The notes beneath the pieces are model-generated. The model had not been told where the DNA came from. It did no database searches and worked only from the letters and a program-made list of their open reading frames with translations. This document shows positions 48,443-64,000 of a stretch of DNA of 64,000 nucleotides, in pieces. The stretch is from PALSA-612 sp963711315 (lineage in GTDB: Bacteria; Actinomycetota; Thermoleophilia; Gaiellales; Gaiellaceae): NCBI GenBank assembly GCA_963711315.1, contig CAVQDQ010000003.1, positions 806,001 to 870,000 on the forward strand, in the 5' to 3' direction. A program made the position numbers and the translations under genes. Position 1 is the stretch's first letter. Each line of letters begins with the position of its first letter.

Positions 48443-48811
48443 TCAGGCCTTCTTGGCGCCGTACTTCGACCGGCCCTGTCGGCGGTCGGAGACGCCGGCG
48501 GCGTCGAGGGCAGCGCGGATCACCTTGTAGCGGATGCCCGGCAGATCCCTGACACGACCACCGCGGATGAGGACGACCGAGTGCTCCTGGAGGTTGTGCC
48601 CCTCACCCGGGATGTAGCTCGTGACCTCCATGCCGTTCGTGAGCCGGACGCGGGCGACCTTGCGCAGAGCCGAGTTCGGCTTCTTGGGCGTGGTCGTGTA
48701 GACCCGCGTGCAGACGCCCCGCTTCTGCGGCGCGCCGCGGAGGGCGGGCGTCTTGGTCCGTGCCTTCTTGGTGACACGGCCCTTTCTCACGAGTTGGCTG
48801 GCAGTCGGCAT
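48443..48811 (-). CDS. rpsL: 30S ribosomal protein S12
   Basis: 122 residues: MPTASQLVRKGRVTKKARTK, 'TTTPKKPNSALRKVARVRLT' (with the Lys altered in streptomycin-resistant strains) and 'SVVLIRGGRVRDLPGIRYKV'. First gene of the str-S10-spc-alpha block, transcribed from the promoter region just upstream. Confidence 0.98.
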   Translation of the reverse strand: MPTASQLVRKGRVTKKARTKTPALRGAPQKRGVCTRVYTTTPKKPNSALRKVARVRLTNGMEVTSYIPGEGHNLQEHSVVLIRGGRVRDLPGIRYKVIRAALDAAGVSDRRQGRSKYGAKKA

Positions 48812-49005
48812 CGCTTTGGGTTGTTGCTCTCCGGGTCGAGGGCGTTTTCACACAGAACAAGGCTGGCAGGGACGGAACCCCGCCAACCACGTCGACAATG
48901 GTAGCGAACTTCGGACGACCGCCGCAACGAGAAGAACCTCGCAACGACCGGACTTTTCGTGCCGCGAGACCTCTGTCCGTCCGCCTTGTTGGATATACCA
49001 GCGCC
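48812..49005. promoter_or_regulatory. Divergent promoter region: str operon (minus) and zinc/proline-rich gene (plus)
   Basis: For the minus strand, TTGCGG (48927-48922) and TACCAT (48903-48898) are 18 nt apart and would give an 80-nt leader before rpsL. For the plus strand, TATACC (48994-48999) lies 6 nt before the GTG at 49006, a leaderless arrangement. A plus-strand open frame beginning at 48898 covers part of this gap, but its first 36 codons show no conserved look. Confidence 0.5.
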
Positions 49006-50178
49006 GTGCCGGAGTGCCCAGTCTGCCGTCGTTCCTTCGACGGACCATCCGTTTTCATGCCGCCGCTGACGGAGGCCTTCGACACCATCGATTGCGCCAA
49101 GCGAGCGATGCAAGCCGGCTCGGACGCGGCGGCGGCGGCGGCTGCGACGCCCGCCCTCGTGCTGCCTACGATCGACGTGCTCACGAGTCAGGGCGGCCAG
49201 CCGGCCGTGGCGGCAGCCGCGCTCAAGCCGCTCCCGCGAAGTCGCACGCCCCTGCCGGTCGCCGTCGCAGCGGGACTCACCCTCGTCGCGGCAGGCACGG
49301 CTTCGTCGCTCTATCTCTGGTCGGGTCTACCGAACGGCGTGCGCGCTCTGCAGACGGCGGCCCCGATAGTCAGCTCGTTGTTGCCCTCCTTCGGAGAAGC
49401 CGGCGGCGGGGCTCCCGAGGGCACCTCTCCTGGGGAGGTCACGGCGGCGGCCGCTGGCGGTGGATCCGAAGGGGCATCACCGTCCCAGGCATCCACCGGA
49501 GCTTCTGCGCCCACCTCGCGTCCGTCCTCGCCGAGCAACGTAGCGCCGACCCCATCCGGCTCGGCACGCCCGGACCTGCAGGGGGAGCAGCCTAAGGGGG
49601 CCGGGCCGCGTCCCGAGGGGCCACGCGCTCAGCCAGCGCCTCCTCACCCGCAGCCGCCCGCCGAGCCGCAGCCGCCCGCCGAGCCGCAGCCTTCCAACCC
49701 GCAGCCACCAGCTCAACCGCAGTCACCCCCCGCGGCATCGTCAGGGGACCGAGCTCCCGACAGTCAGCGCCCGCCTGCAGCCGCGCCGCCTCCGCCTCCG
49801 CCGCCAACGCCCGAGCTGAAGGTAGCGAAGGGCGAAATGCGGCCGCCTGCGCCTCCGCCGCCTCCGCCGCCTTCGACGAGCGGCAAAAAGAAAAAGAAGA
49901 AGAAGCCAGGCCCGAAGGACGCCGGCCCCGGCGCCGTCACTCCGCCCCCCGCTCAGCCGCTTCCTGCTGCGCCGCCACTCGGCGCAGCAGAAGCCCCTCC
50001 CGCAGAGCCTCCGCCTGACCCTGCTGCTGGTACCCCCCCGCCGCTGGCCCCGGAAACCACGAACGAGGGTTCCGGGCTGGAAGACGACGCCGTCGGAGAC
50101 GACGGCAAGGGCGGGGGCGACACCGGCAGCGGCGGCGACAGCAAGGACAAGAAAAAGAAGAAGGGCAAGGGGAAGTAG
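49006..50178 (+). CDS. Proline-rich membrane-anchored protein with N-terminal zinc-binding-like motif
   Basis: 390 residues from GTG 49006. Cys4, Cys7 (ECPVCRRSF) and Cys30 (TIDCAKRAM) look like a small metal-binding knuckle. A single membrane helix near residues 85-108 (PLPVAVAAGLTLVAAGTASS) follows. The remainder is a long Pro/Ala/Gly-rich low-complexity chain with a KKKKKKKPGPK block, and the protein ends in a Gly/Asp stretch and KDKKKKKGKGK. The Cys motif would lie inside and the Pro-rich part outside, or on the wall. No family known to me. It converges on the GGDEF gene. Confidence 0.7.
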   Translation: MPECPVCRRSFDGPSVFMPPLTEAFDTIDCAKRAMQAGSDAAAAAAATPALVLPTIDVLTSQGGQPAVAAAALKPLPRSRTPLPVAVAAGLTLVAAGTASSLYLWSGLPNGVRALQTAAPIVSSLLPSFGEAGGGAPEGTSPGEVTAAAAGGGSEGASPSQASTGASAPTSRPSSPSNVAPTPSGSARPDLQGEQPKGAGPRPEGPRAQPAPPHPQPPAEPQPPAEPQPSNPQPPAQPQSPPAASSGDRAPDSQRPPAAAPPPPPPPTPELKVAKGEMRPPAPPPPPPPSTSGKKKKKKKPGPKDAGPGAVTPPPAQPLPAAPPLGAAEAPPAEPPPDPAAGTPPPLAPETTNEGSGLEDDAVGDDGKGGGDTGSGGDSKDKKKKKGKGK

Positions 50179-50184
50179 CTGAGC

Positions 50185-50201
50185 GCCGCCCTACAGGCGG
50201 C
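50185..50201. terminator. Hairpin between convergent genes
   Basis: GCCGCC-CTACA-GGCGGC in the 31-nt gap between two convergent genes; symmetrical, so it could serve both strands. No T-run. Confidence 0.45.
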
Positions 50202-50209
50202 CAACGAGC

Positions 50210-51205
50210 CTACGGCGCCGAGTCTTCCGCAGCAACGACGGTTCCCTTGCCTGACCGCTTGGCTCGGTAGAGCGCCTGGTCGACACGCCAGAAGAAGGAC
50301 GTGGCGTCGTCGTCCCGGGCGAGCTCGGCAATGCCGGCCGACAGGCGAACCGCCGGAATACGGCCGATGGGCTGGCCTTGCAGCGCCAGCTGAAGGCGCT
50401 GGAACAGTCGCTCGGCTTCCTCGATCGACGACTCGGGCAGGATCACGGCGAACTCGTCGCCGCCGACACGACACGGGATGTCGGCGCCGCGGACGACAGA
50501 CCGCAGGCGCTGTGAGGCCTCTTCCAGCACGGCATCCCCGCCGAGGTGGCCCAGCTCCTCGTTGATCGCCTTGAAGTCGTCGATGTCGAAGAAGATGAGC
50601 GCAAGGCGCCGGTCGTAGCGGTGGGCGCGTTGCACTTCGTGCGCGAGCGTCTCGTGGAAGTAGTGGCGGTTGTGCAGCCCGGTCAGCGGGTCGCGCACGG
50701 ACAGCTCGAACACCTCGTGGAACCGGCGGGCGTTCTGGAGGGCGCGGCCGGCCATCGCCGCCAACTCCTCGATCATCGCGAGCTGCTCCTCGTTCGGCTC
50801 GTCGACCGAGCGTCGCCAGAAGACGCCGAGCGTGCCGAGCGTTACGTCCTTCTGGGCCGTCAACGGCAGCAGCACCCCGACCTGGATCGTGCTGGTCGTG
50901 GTGACCGAGTCGCCGGGAACGCGGTATCGAACCGTCATGGCATGGGCGCGGTCGTCCTGCCGCCAGCTGCCCAGCAAGGGCAGCGCTTCCTCGGCCGAGA
51001 GATTCATCGCCTTGATGACCGGGCGATCGCTTTCGTCGAACAGCACGACGGCCGCCGCGTCCGCATCCGTAAGCACCGCAGCGCTCTGTAGCACCCGCGT
51101 CAAGACCTCATCGAGATCAAGGGTCTCCGCGAGGTTCACGAGCTGACGGGCGCGCCGCAACTCGTCGCGCGTACGCCTCAGCTCCTCCTCGACTCCCCGG
51201 TCCAT
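50210..51205 (-). CDS. Diguanylate cyclase with N-terminal GAF-like domain
   Basis: 331 residues from ATG 51205 (MDRGVEEELRRTRDELRRAR); an in-frame GTG at 51253 would add 16. A short coiled coil leads into a GAF domain (about residues 25-165), and then a GGDEF domain with 'VRDPLTGLHNRHYFHETLAH', 'LIFFDIDDFKAINEELGHLG' and the intact active-site 'CRVGGDEFAVILPES'. No RxxD inhibitory site is obvious just upstream (VVRGADIPCRVGGDEF has RGAD, a possible one). Predicted to make cyclic di-GMP from GTP in response to a small ligand or redox signal. No membrane segment, so cytoplasmic. Confidence 0.9.
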   Translation of the reverse strand: MDRGVEEELRRTRDELRRARQLVNLAETLDLDEVLTRVLQSAAVLTDADAAAVVLFDESDRPVIKAMNLSAEEALPLLGSWRQDDRAHAMTVRYRVPGDSVTTTSTIQVGVLLPLTAQKDVTLGTLGVFWRRSVDEPNEEQLAMIEELAAMAGRALQNARRFHEVFELSVRDPLTGLHNRHYFHETLAHEVQRAHRYDRRLALIFFDIDDFKAINEELGHLGGDAVLEEASQRLRSVVRGADIPCRVGGDEFAVILPESSIEEAERLFQRLQLALQGQPIGRIPAVRLSAGIAELARDDDATSFFWRVDQALYRAKRSGKGTVVAAEDSAP

Positions 51206-51347
51206 CCCGCGTGTCCCCGCGGCCCTCACCGACCTGCTTCGCCCCTCGCCCACGGTAGGCGACGACGAGCGTCAGCACGGCCAGGGTCAGGGTCACGGAC
51301 AGCGCGACGACGAGCGCGATCGTCATCGGATCGCTCCGCCCTTCCAT
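51117..51347 (-). CDS. Possible small single-span membrane protein
   Basis: 76-codon frame with a convincing membrane helix (MTIALVVALSVTLTLAVLTL) followed by an Arg/Gly-rich tail. It overlaps the start of the GGDEF gene by about 90 nt in another frame. The helix is suggestive of a sensor partner, but the overlap and the low-complexity tail make it uncertain. Confidence 0.3.
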   Translation of the reverse strand: MEGRSDPMTIALVVALSVTLTLAVLTLVVAYRGRGAKQVGEGRGDTRDGPGSRGGAEAYARRVAARPSAREPRGDP

Positions 51348-51514
51348 GCATCGTTCGCCGGCCCGTCTCCGGGCCGCCGAGCCGCACTTCGCCGCACTCT
51401 CTCTCCCCGATCGTGTCTAAGTCTTCGAGCAGACTAATTGTTGTCCGAGGAGGCGGATGCCGACTCCCCCAGTCGAGGGATTCCACGCCTCCCGTCATCT
51501 GCCTCTTGACAGAT
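51348..51514 (-). other. Intergenic stretch without a gene
   Basis: 167 nt between the secreted protein gene (ending at 51515) and the GGDEF region. It contains an AT-richer patch (about 51425-51445, GCAGACTAATTGTTGTCCG) unusual for this genome that may be the promoter of the GGDEF gene. No coding signal. Confidence 0.4.
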
Positions 51515-53284
51515 CTACGCGTCGAGGGCGAGGAACGGGAGGAATGACCCGAGATCGACCGTCGCAGAGGCCGGCAGCACGTCGCCGATGCAGAGGATCC
51601 GGCTCAATGCTCTCGACTGCGCGCCAACGGACCACGTCTCGACCGCCTGCAGCCGGCCCTGAGCCGTGAGCGCTGCGCGCACGGCGGGCCGCGCCAGCGA
51701 GAGTGGCACGGCGCCCAGCGGCAAGACCTCGTCGAGCGCCGTCACTTCGACTCGACCGTTGGTGGTCACGAGCGCGGCCGGGAGAGCGGTCGGGAGCGTC
51801 AGTAGCTGAAGCGGCCCCGGAGGGACGAGCGCGAACCCGCGCCGCCTGCCACCGAGCCACGACGCGCTGCTGTCGGCTCGAACCTGCCTGACCGGCAGCG
51901 CACCGTAGAGGCTGTGGTAGAGCGAGATCTCCGCCGAGGAGGGCTGCTGCACATCGCGTCGCTTCGCGATGTCCTGCCGGCGCAACTGGTCCGCGATTAT
52001 CGCGCGCGCAACGGCAAGCGATGCCCCACGAGCACGTAGTGCGGACAGATATCGCGAACGCGAACCGCCGAACCGAATGCCGATGATCGTTTGCTCGAGC
52101 GCGAGCACTCGCGTCGTCGCGATGGGGTGCCCCGGCGACTCGACGAGCCGCGCGAAGAGTGCGCTCAGCGCCACCTGGGTGTCGCCCGTGAGCGCCGACA
52201 GCACTTTCACCTCGACCTTCGAGATCGTGCGGTCGTCGAGCTTGCAACGCGTCGCCGGCGGCAGCGCGATCTGTCCTTCCTCGCGGGATGCATTGAAGCC
52301 GGCACCCGCCGCCAGCGGCCCGTCGCACAGCTTCGGGTCGCGCGCCCACAGGTACACGCACGCCGCCTTCTGCTTGTCGGCGTCAGCACCGGCCGTGTCG
52401 AAGGTTCCCCAACCCCAGCTGACGACGCTGCCGATCTTCAGCTCGGACGCAACCTGCTTGGCGGCGAGCGTCTGGAGCTTGGCGAAGCGGAGCCAGCTCG
52501 CGGTCGGCTGCAGGCCCTCGCGGCCGCCCTTGCCCGGCCCCGACTGGAAGCCGATCGCGAGCCCGAGGCGATCCGCCGGAACGCCGGCGTGGAGTAGCGG
52601 AGCCAGGCCCTGGCGGAACTTCTGCCGCATCGTCCGGCTGGCCAGGACGGCGCCCGTCCGCATGAGCGGCGGGGCCGGGAAGTAGACCTCCCGCACGATG
52701 TGCGCCACCTGGCCGACCTGCTGCCACCAGGCGAGAGCGTCCCCGCCGGTGTACGGCCGGGCGGACAGGAGCAGCAGCGGGTGCGCTCCGCGCGCGGCGA
52801 TGCCCTGCAGGACCTCGAGCACGTTGGCGCGGTAGCGGTCGTTCGTGGGCGTCCAAGGCGTCGTGGAGGCAGCACTGTTCAGCTCGTTGAGCACGATGAC
52901 GGGCGTCGAGCACTCCGTGGCCGCGACCGCCTTGTCCACGATCTCGGTGATGCCGGCTGCCATCGTTCCCTCGTCGGTGGGCGTCGACGGCGTCCCCGCG
53001 ACTCGGTTGAGCTTCATCCACCAGTACACCGTCTGCGCCCCGCGCGCCCGCAACTCGCTCGCGTTGACGGTGCCAGAAGTCGCCGCAATCACACCCGGCC
53101 GGCCGAAGACGTCGTTTCGGAACGGCACCGAGCCCTCGGCGTAGTCCAGCCAGAGAGGTAGTTGGTCCGGGAGGCCGCAGACGCCGCCGATGCCGGCCTG
53201 GCCATTCGTCGCACGCGACGCCTGCCCGCCGAGGCCGGCGGCCACTGCGAGTGCTAGTAGGGCGACGACGGCGATCTTCGCCAC
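51515..53284 (-). CDS. Large secreted protein of unknown function
   Basis: 589 residues, GTG start. Signal peptide MAKIAVVALLALAVAAGLGG, cleaved near QASRA. The first about 300 residues have the look of a TIM-barrel glycoside-hydrolase-like domain: 'GAQTVYWWMKLNR', 'PVIVLNELNSA' (a Glu after beta strand 4), 'PLLLLSARPYTGG' and 'IGSVVSWGWGTFD'. The C-terminal about 250 residues are unassigned, with a repeat-like 'ATRVLALEQTIIGIRFG'-type segment. No close family is recognised; catalytic assignment is speculative. A minus-strand TACCCT box 8 nt before the start suggests its own promoter. It is the only gene between rpoC and the GGDEF gene. Confidence 0.65.
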   Translation of the reverse strand: MAKIAVVALLALAVAAGLGGQASRATNGQAGIGGVCGLPDQLPLWLDYAEGSVPFRNDVFGRPGVIAATSGTVNASELRARGAQTVYWWMKLNRVAGTPSTPTDEGTMAAGITEIVDKAVAATECSTPVIVLNELNSAASTTPWTPTNDRYRANVLEVLQGIAARGAHPLLLLSARPYTGGDALAWWQQVGQVAHIVREVYFPAPPLMRTGAVLASRTMRQKFRQGLAPLLHAGVPADRLGLAIGFQSGPGKGGREGLQPTASWLRFAKLQTLAAKQVASELKIGSVVSWGWGTFDTAGADADKQKAACVYLWARDPKLCDGPLAAGAGFNASREEGQIALPPATRCKLDDRTISKVEVKVLSALTGDTQVALSALFARLVESPGHPIATTRVLALEQTIIGIRFGGSRSRYLSALRARGASLAVARAIIADQLRRQDIAKRRDVQQPSSAEISLYHSLYGALPVRQVRADSSASWLGGRRRGFALVPPGPLQLLTLPTALPAALVTTNGRVEVTALDEVLPLGAVPLSLARPAVRAALTAQGRLQAVETWSVGAQSRALSRILCIGDVLPASATVDLGSFLPFLALDA

Positions 53285-53416
53285 GGCGCGAAAGGGTAGC
53301 TATGCCCGCAGCGGGACGCCTCGAGGCAGGTCGCCCCGACCCGCTTCCGCCCCTGAAGTCGTCAGCACGCGAGCGCTGCCCCTTCGATCACATGGAACGT
53401 ACACCCTCCGAGCGCG

Positions 53417-53445
53417 GAGGCGAGACCGCGCTCTCGCCGGAGCGC
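53417..53445 (-). terminator. Hairpin downstream of rpoC
   Basis: GGCGAGA-CCGCGC-TCTCGCC, a perfect 7-bp stem flanked by further pairing bases (CTCCG/CGGAG), lies about 70 nt beyond the rpoC stop. With the palindromic element it probably ends the rpoBC transcript. Confidence 0.45.
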
Positions 53446-53485
53446 AAGAGCGGGTTGGCAGACGCTACGAGAAAGGAGGGGGCTC

Positions 53486-53510
53486 GCGGGGGAACCATGG
53501 GTTCCCCCGC
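53486..53510. repeat. Palindromic element, copy 3 (rpoC terminator?)
   Basis: GCGGGGGAACC-ATG-GGTTCCCCCGC, a near-perfect 25-nt palindrome 4 nt beyond the rpoC stop. Read on the minus strand, it is followed by GAGCCCCCTCCTTT, the same spacer as beside the tRNA-Pro copies 35 kb away. Confidence 0.75.
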
Positions 53511-53514
53511 GCTG

Positions 53515-61713
<8,199 letters not shown>

Positions 61714-61860
61714 CTTGGGCGCCTCCCGTTCGAGATAGTCGTGATCGCAGGCAGAACTGCCGGACGTCGGCGGAACCGAGAAGAATAGCGGAAGAGAGTC
61801 AAGGCTGCGCAAGAGGAGGGGCCCAAAAACCCCTCCTCTGCGTGACCTGTCGAATGACTG
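61714..61860 (-). terminator. rplL-rpoB spacer with attenuator hairpin
   Basis: On the minus strand AGAGGAGGGG (61839-61830) pairs with CCCCTCCTCT (61821-61812) around an 8-nt TTTTTGGG loop. This 10-bp hairpin just after rplL corresponds to the partial terminator that commonly lowers rpoBC expression relative to rplJL. No T-run follows, so termination would be partial. Confidence 0.65.
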
Positions 61861-62250
61861 CTATTTGAGCTCGACGGAGGCGCCTGCCTCCTCGAGCTGG
61901 GCCTTGACCGAGTCGGCCTCTTCCTGCGTCACACCCTCCTTGACGGCGGCCGGGGCGCCGTCGACGAGGTCCTTCGCCTCCTTGAGGCCGAGGCCGGTGA
62001 CGGCGCGGACGACCTTGATCACCTGGATCTTCTTGTCGCCGACACCCGTCAGCATGACGTCGAACGCGGTCTGCTCCTCGGCGGCCTCGCCGGCGCCCGG
62101 AGCGGCAGCGCCGGCAGCGGCGACCGCGACCGGAGCGGCGGCTGTGATGCCCCACTCGTCCTCGATCTTGTTCTTGAGCTCGACGAGCTCGAGCACGGAC
62201 ATCTTGCCGAGCTCCGTGAATACCTTGTCTACTCCTGTGGCAGCGGCCAT
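61861..62250 (-). CDS. rplL: 50S ribosomal protein L7/L12
   Basis: 129 residues. N-terminal dimerisation helix 'VFTELGKMSVLELVELKNKI', an Ala-rich hinge (AAAPVAVAAAGAAAPGAGEA), and the globular factor-binding domain 'KKIQVIKVVRAVTGLGLKEA' to 'EEAGASVELK'. Multi-copy stalk protein. ATG directly adjoins the rplJ stop. Confidence 0.98.
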   Translation of the reverse strand: MAAATGVDKVFTELGKMSVLELVELKNKIEDEWGITAAAPVAVAAAGAAAPGAGEAAEEQTAFDVMLTGVGDKKIQVIKVVRAVTGLGLKEAKDLVDGAPAAVKEGVTQEEADSVKAQLEEAGASVELK

Positions 62251-62921
62251 CTACTCCTCGCTTTCTGACTCGGCAGGCTCCTGGGCCGCCTCGGTCTGTC
62301 TCTTCTTCTGTCTCTTCTCCGGCGCTCGCCTCGGCGGCGGGCTGCCTCGTCCTCCGTCTCCACGTCAGCCTCGTCCTCGACGACCGCCTCGGCCGCCTCG
62401 CCGCCGAGCTGGTCGATCCGCGCCTGGAGCAACCCGTGGAGATCCTGCAGCGGCGCCGTGAACAGCCCGACGATCGCATAGAGCGGTGCGGCGACGGCTC
62501 CGAGCACCTGGCCTCGCAGCACGTCGACCGGCGGCAGCTTCGCGAGCTCGCCAACCTCGTCGGCGGTCATCACTCGACCCTCGAACACGCCTCCGCGGAC
62601 CGCGAGCACCTTTGTGGTGCGGGCCGTGTCCGAGAGCGCTTTCGCCACGGCGACCGGGTCGCCGTCCGTCTCGAGGAACGCGATCGCGGTCGGGCCGTCG
62701 AGCAGCGCCAGCACAGTGTCCGCACCGGCGGCCTCGGCGGCACGCCGCGTCAGCGAGTTCTTGACGATCGTGAACTTCGCACCGTGCTGGAGCAGCTCGC
62801 CCCGCAGAGCGTCCACTTCCTTCATCGTCAGGCCGCGATAGTCGGCGACGATGAGCGTCTCGGTCGCCTGCAGGCGCTCCGTGAGCTCTCCGACGATCCT
62901 TTCCTTGTCACTCCTCAGCAT
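62251..62921 (-). CDS. rplJ: 50S ribosomal protein L10 (C-terminal tail frame uncertain)
   Basis: The core to about residue 190 is standard: MLRSDKERIVGELTERLQAT, 'IVADYRGLTMKEVDALRGEL', 'KFTIVKNSLTRRAA' and 'APLYAIVGLFTAPLQDLHGL'. In the acidic tail the frame becomes Arg-rich and runs over the rplL start to a stop at 62229. A different frame gives an acidic tail ending TEAAQEPAESESEE with a TAG at 62251 directly before rplL. Two small indels around 62290-62340 would reconcile them, giving about 222 residues. L10 anchors the L7/L12 stalk. Confidence 0.9.
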
Positions 62922-63056
62922 CTCGTTCCTCCAAGAAACGACTCGACCCGCGCTGAGGCGGGCCGGAGCGAGGCGCTGAGGCCCCCCTTCGACTCACCTC
63001 GGCTGGGCTTCTGCGCGGTCTGCGCTGCCAGCGGTCTTCGGCGGGTCAGGTCTGTG
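62922..63056 (-). promoter_or_regulatory. Probable L10 leader (autoregulatory rplJL leader)
   Basis: The 135-nt rplA-rplJ gap is GC-rich and able to fold, with elements such as CGCTGAGGCGGGCCGGAGCG and AGACCGC repeats in the upper half, and a GGAGG site before rplJ. In bacteria this position holds the RNA bound by L10-L12. Identity rests on position and foldability; I could not align the kink-turn with certainty. Confidence 0.5.
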
Positions 63057-63788
63057 TCAGCCGGTAACTGTAGCGTCCTCCAGCTCTTCGACGATGTCAC
63101 GCGTCTTCGACGGGTCGACGTGGATGCCGGGACCCATGGTGGTCGTGACGGTGATCGTCTCGATGTAGCGGCCCTTCGCGGCAGCCGGCTTGGCCCTGAC
63201 GATCTCGTCCATGACTGCGGCGTAGTTCTCCACGAGCCGCCGGAGCTCGAAGCTCTTCTTGCCAATGGAGAGGTGGACATTCGCACCGCGATCCGTGCGG
63301 TACTCGAGCTTGCCGCCCTTGGCGTCGCCGACGGCCTTGGCTATGTCGAACGTCACCGTGCCGGTCTTCGGGTTCGGCATCTTCCCGCGCGGGCCGAGGA
63401 TGCGGCCCAGCTTTCCGACCACGCCCATCATGTCCGGCGTCGCGATCGCGACGTCGAAGTCGTCGAAGCCTTCCTCGATCTTCGTCGCGAGGTCGGCGGC
63501 GCCGACGGCGTCCGCCCCGGCGGTCTCCGCCTCCTTGGCCTTCTCACCCTCCGCGAAGACGGCGACCCGCACCTCCTTGCCGGTGCCGTGCGGCAGCATC
63601 AGCGTGCCGCGCAGCTGCTGCTCGGCGTGGCGCACGTTCAGACCGAGGCGGAAGTGCGCCTCGACGGTCTCGTCGAACTTCGCGTCCTCGAAGCCCTTGA
63701 TCATTCCCAGGGCCTCGACGGGCGAGTACGTGCGCTCGCGGTCGACCTGGTCGCGCGCGGAGAGGTACTTCTTCCCGTGGGCAGCCAT
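63057..63788 (-). CDS. rplA: 50S ribosomal protein L1
   Basis: 243 residues: MAAHGKKYLSARDQVDRERT, 'GTLMLPHGTGKEVRVAVFAE', 'GPRGKMPNPKTGTVTFDIAK' and 'TTTMGPGIHVDPSKTRDIVE'. Mobile stalk protein of the 50S E site. ATG overlaps the rplK stop by one base. Confidence 0.98.
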   Translation of the reverse strand: MAAHGKKYLSARDQVDRERTYSPVEALGMIKGFEDAKFDETVEAHFRLGLNVRHAEQQLRGTLMLPHGTGKEVRVAVFAEGEKAKEAETAGADAVGAADLATKIEEGFDDFDVAIATPDMMGVVGKLGRILGPRGKMPNPKTGTVTFDIAKAVGDAKGGKLEYRTDRGANVHLSIGKKSFELRRLVENYAAVMDEIVRAKPAAAKGRYIETITVTTTMGPGIHVDPSKTRDIVEELEDATVTG

Positions 63789-64000
63789 CAGTACGGCATC
63801 CCGTCCACGTCGACGCCCATCGAGCGTGCCGTGCCGGCGATGACCTTCATCGCCTGGTCGACGTCGCGGGCGTTGAGATCCACGAGCTTCGCCTCGGCGA
63901 TCTGCCGCACCTGCGCCTGCGTCAGCCGGCCTACCTTCTCTCGGTTCGGCTCGCCCGAGCCCTTGTCGAGCCCCAGCGCCTCCTTGATCAGCACGGCCGC
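63788..64000 (-). CDS. rplK: 50S ribosomal protein L11 (3' part)
   Basis: The last 70 residues are in the window: 'AAVLIKEALGLDKGSGEPN', then 'VGRLTQAQVRQIAEAKLVDL' and 'AMKVIAGTARSMGVDVDGMP'. This is the C-terminal RNA-binding domain that binds the GTPase-associated centre. The gene continues beyond the right edge; nusG and secE would be expected next. Confidence 0.97.
   Translation of the reverse strand, partial: AAVLIKEALGLDKGSGEPNREKVGRLTQAQVRQIAEAKLVDLNARDVDQAMKVIAGTARSMGVDVDGMPY

Noticed and set aside
48898..49005. Extended N-terminus of the proline-rich protein
   Set aside because: It crosses the rpsL promoter region and lacks conserved character; the GTG at 49006 has a well-placed TATACC box.
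51507..51512. TTGACA as a plus-strand -35 box
   Set aside because: No -10 box at the right distance and no plus-strand gene follows for more than 10 kb.

Overview
The window is GC-rich chromosomal DNA from an actinobacterium. It most resembles the class Thermoleophilia (Gaiellales/Solirubrobacterales type) and is probably an environmental or draft assembly. The grounds are the ribosomal protein families with long Ala/Glu-rich tails, zinc-binding S14/L36/L24 forms, a short Ku protein for end joining, futalosine-type MqnD, many GTG/TTG starts, and frequent leaderless-type promoters (a TANNNT box 6-8 nt before the start codon).

Region 1 (1-12.4 kb) is a purine salvage and degradation island. 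A BMP-type nucleoside ABC transporter and the start of a xanthine-dehydrogenase FAD subunit lie on the minus strand. Diverging from them is a tight plus-strand operon: 8-oxoguanine deaminase-like amidohydrolase, SDR oxidoreductase, 5-hydroxyisourate hydrolase, OHCU decarboxylase, a membrane urate hydroxylase (PuuD type) with its own cytochrome c domain, a DUF3830 protein and a bicupin. An allantoate amidohydrolase-like M20 peptidase and an MFS transporter converge on it. Together they would import nucleosides/bases, oxidise purines to urate and open the ring.

Region 2 (12.4-25 kb) holds mostly single, independently expressed genes: a polytopic membrane protein, MqnD, small unknowns, a GNAT enzyme, HAD phosphatase, MFS transporter, tRNA-Pro(CGG) with partial copies, SSB, NIF3, Ku, acyl-CoA synthetase, and two divergent cell-wall proteins (NlpC/P60 and 3D domain). 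The most interesting gene is at 15869-16084: a SelW/Rdx-family thioredoxin-like protein whose CxxC motif reads Cys-Pro-Thr-UGA, followed by a SECIS-like hairpin. It is a candidate selenoprotein that ordinary gene calling misses.

Region 3 (25-64 kb) is almost entirely minus strand. It runs rplK-rplA-rplJ-rplL-rpoB-rpoC, then a 4.7-kb block of unrelated genes, then the fused str-S10-spc-alpha cluster (rpsL to rplQ), then truA, a phosphatase and ligA. infA is not in its usual place between map and rpmJ.

Several reading frames (rpoB, rpoC, rpsQ, rplJ tail, truA, one MFS gene) carry 1-2 nt indels that break otherwise well-conserved proteins. Because essential genes are affected, these look like sequence errors rather than decay. 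Corrected gene spans are given.
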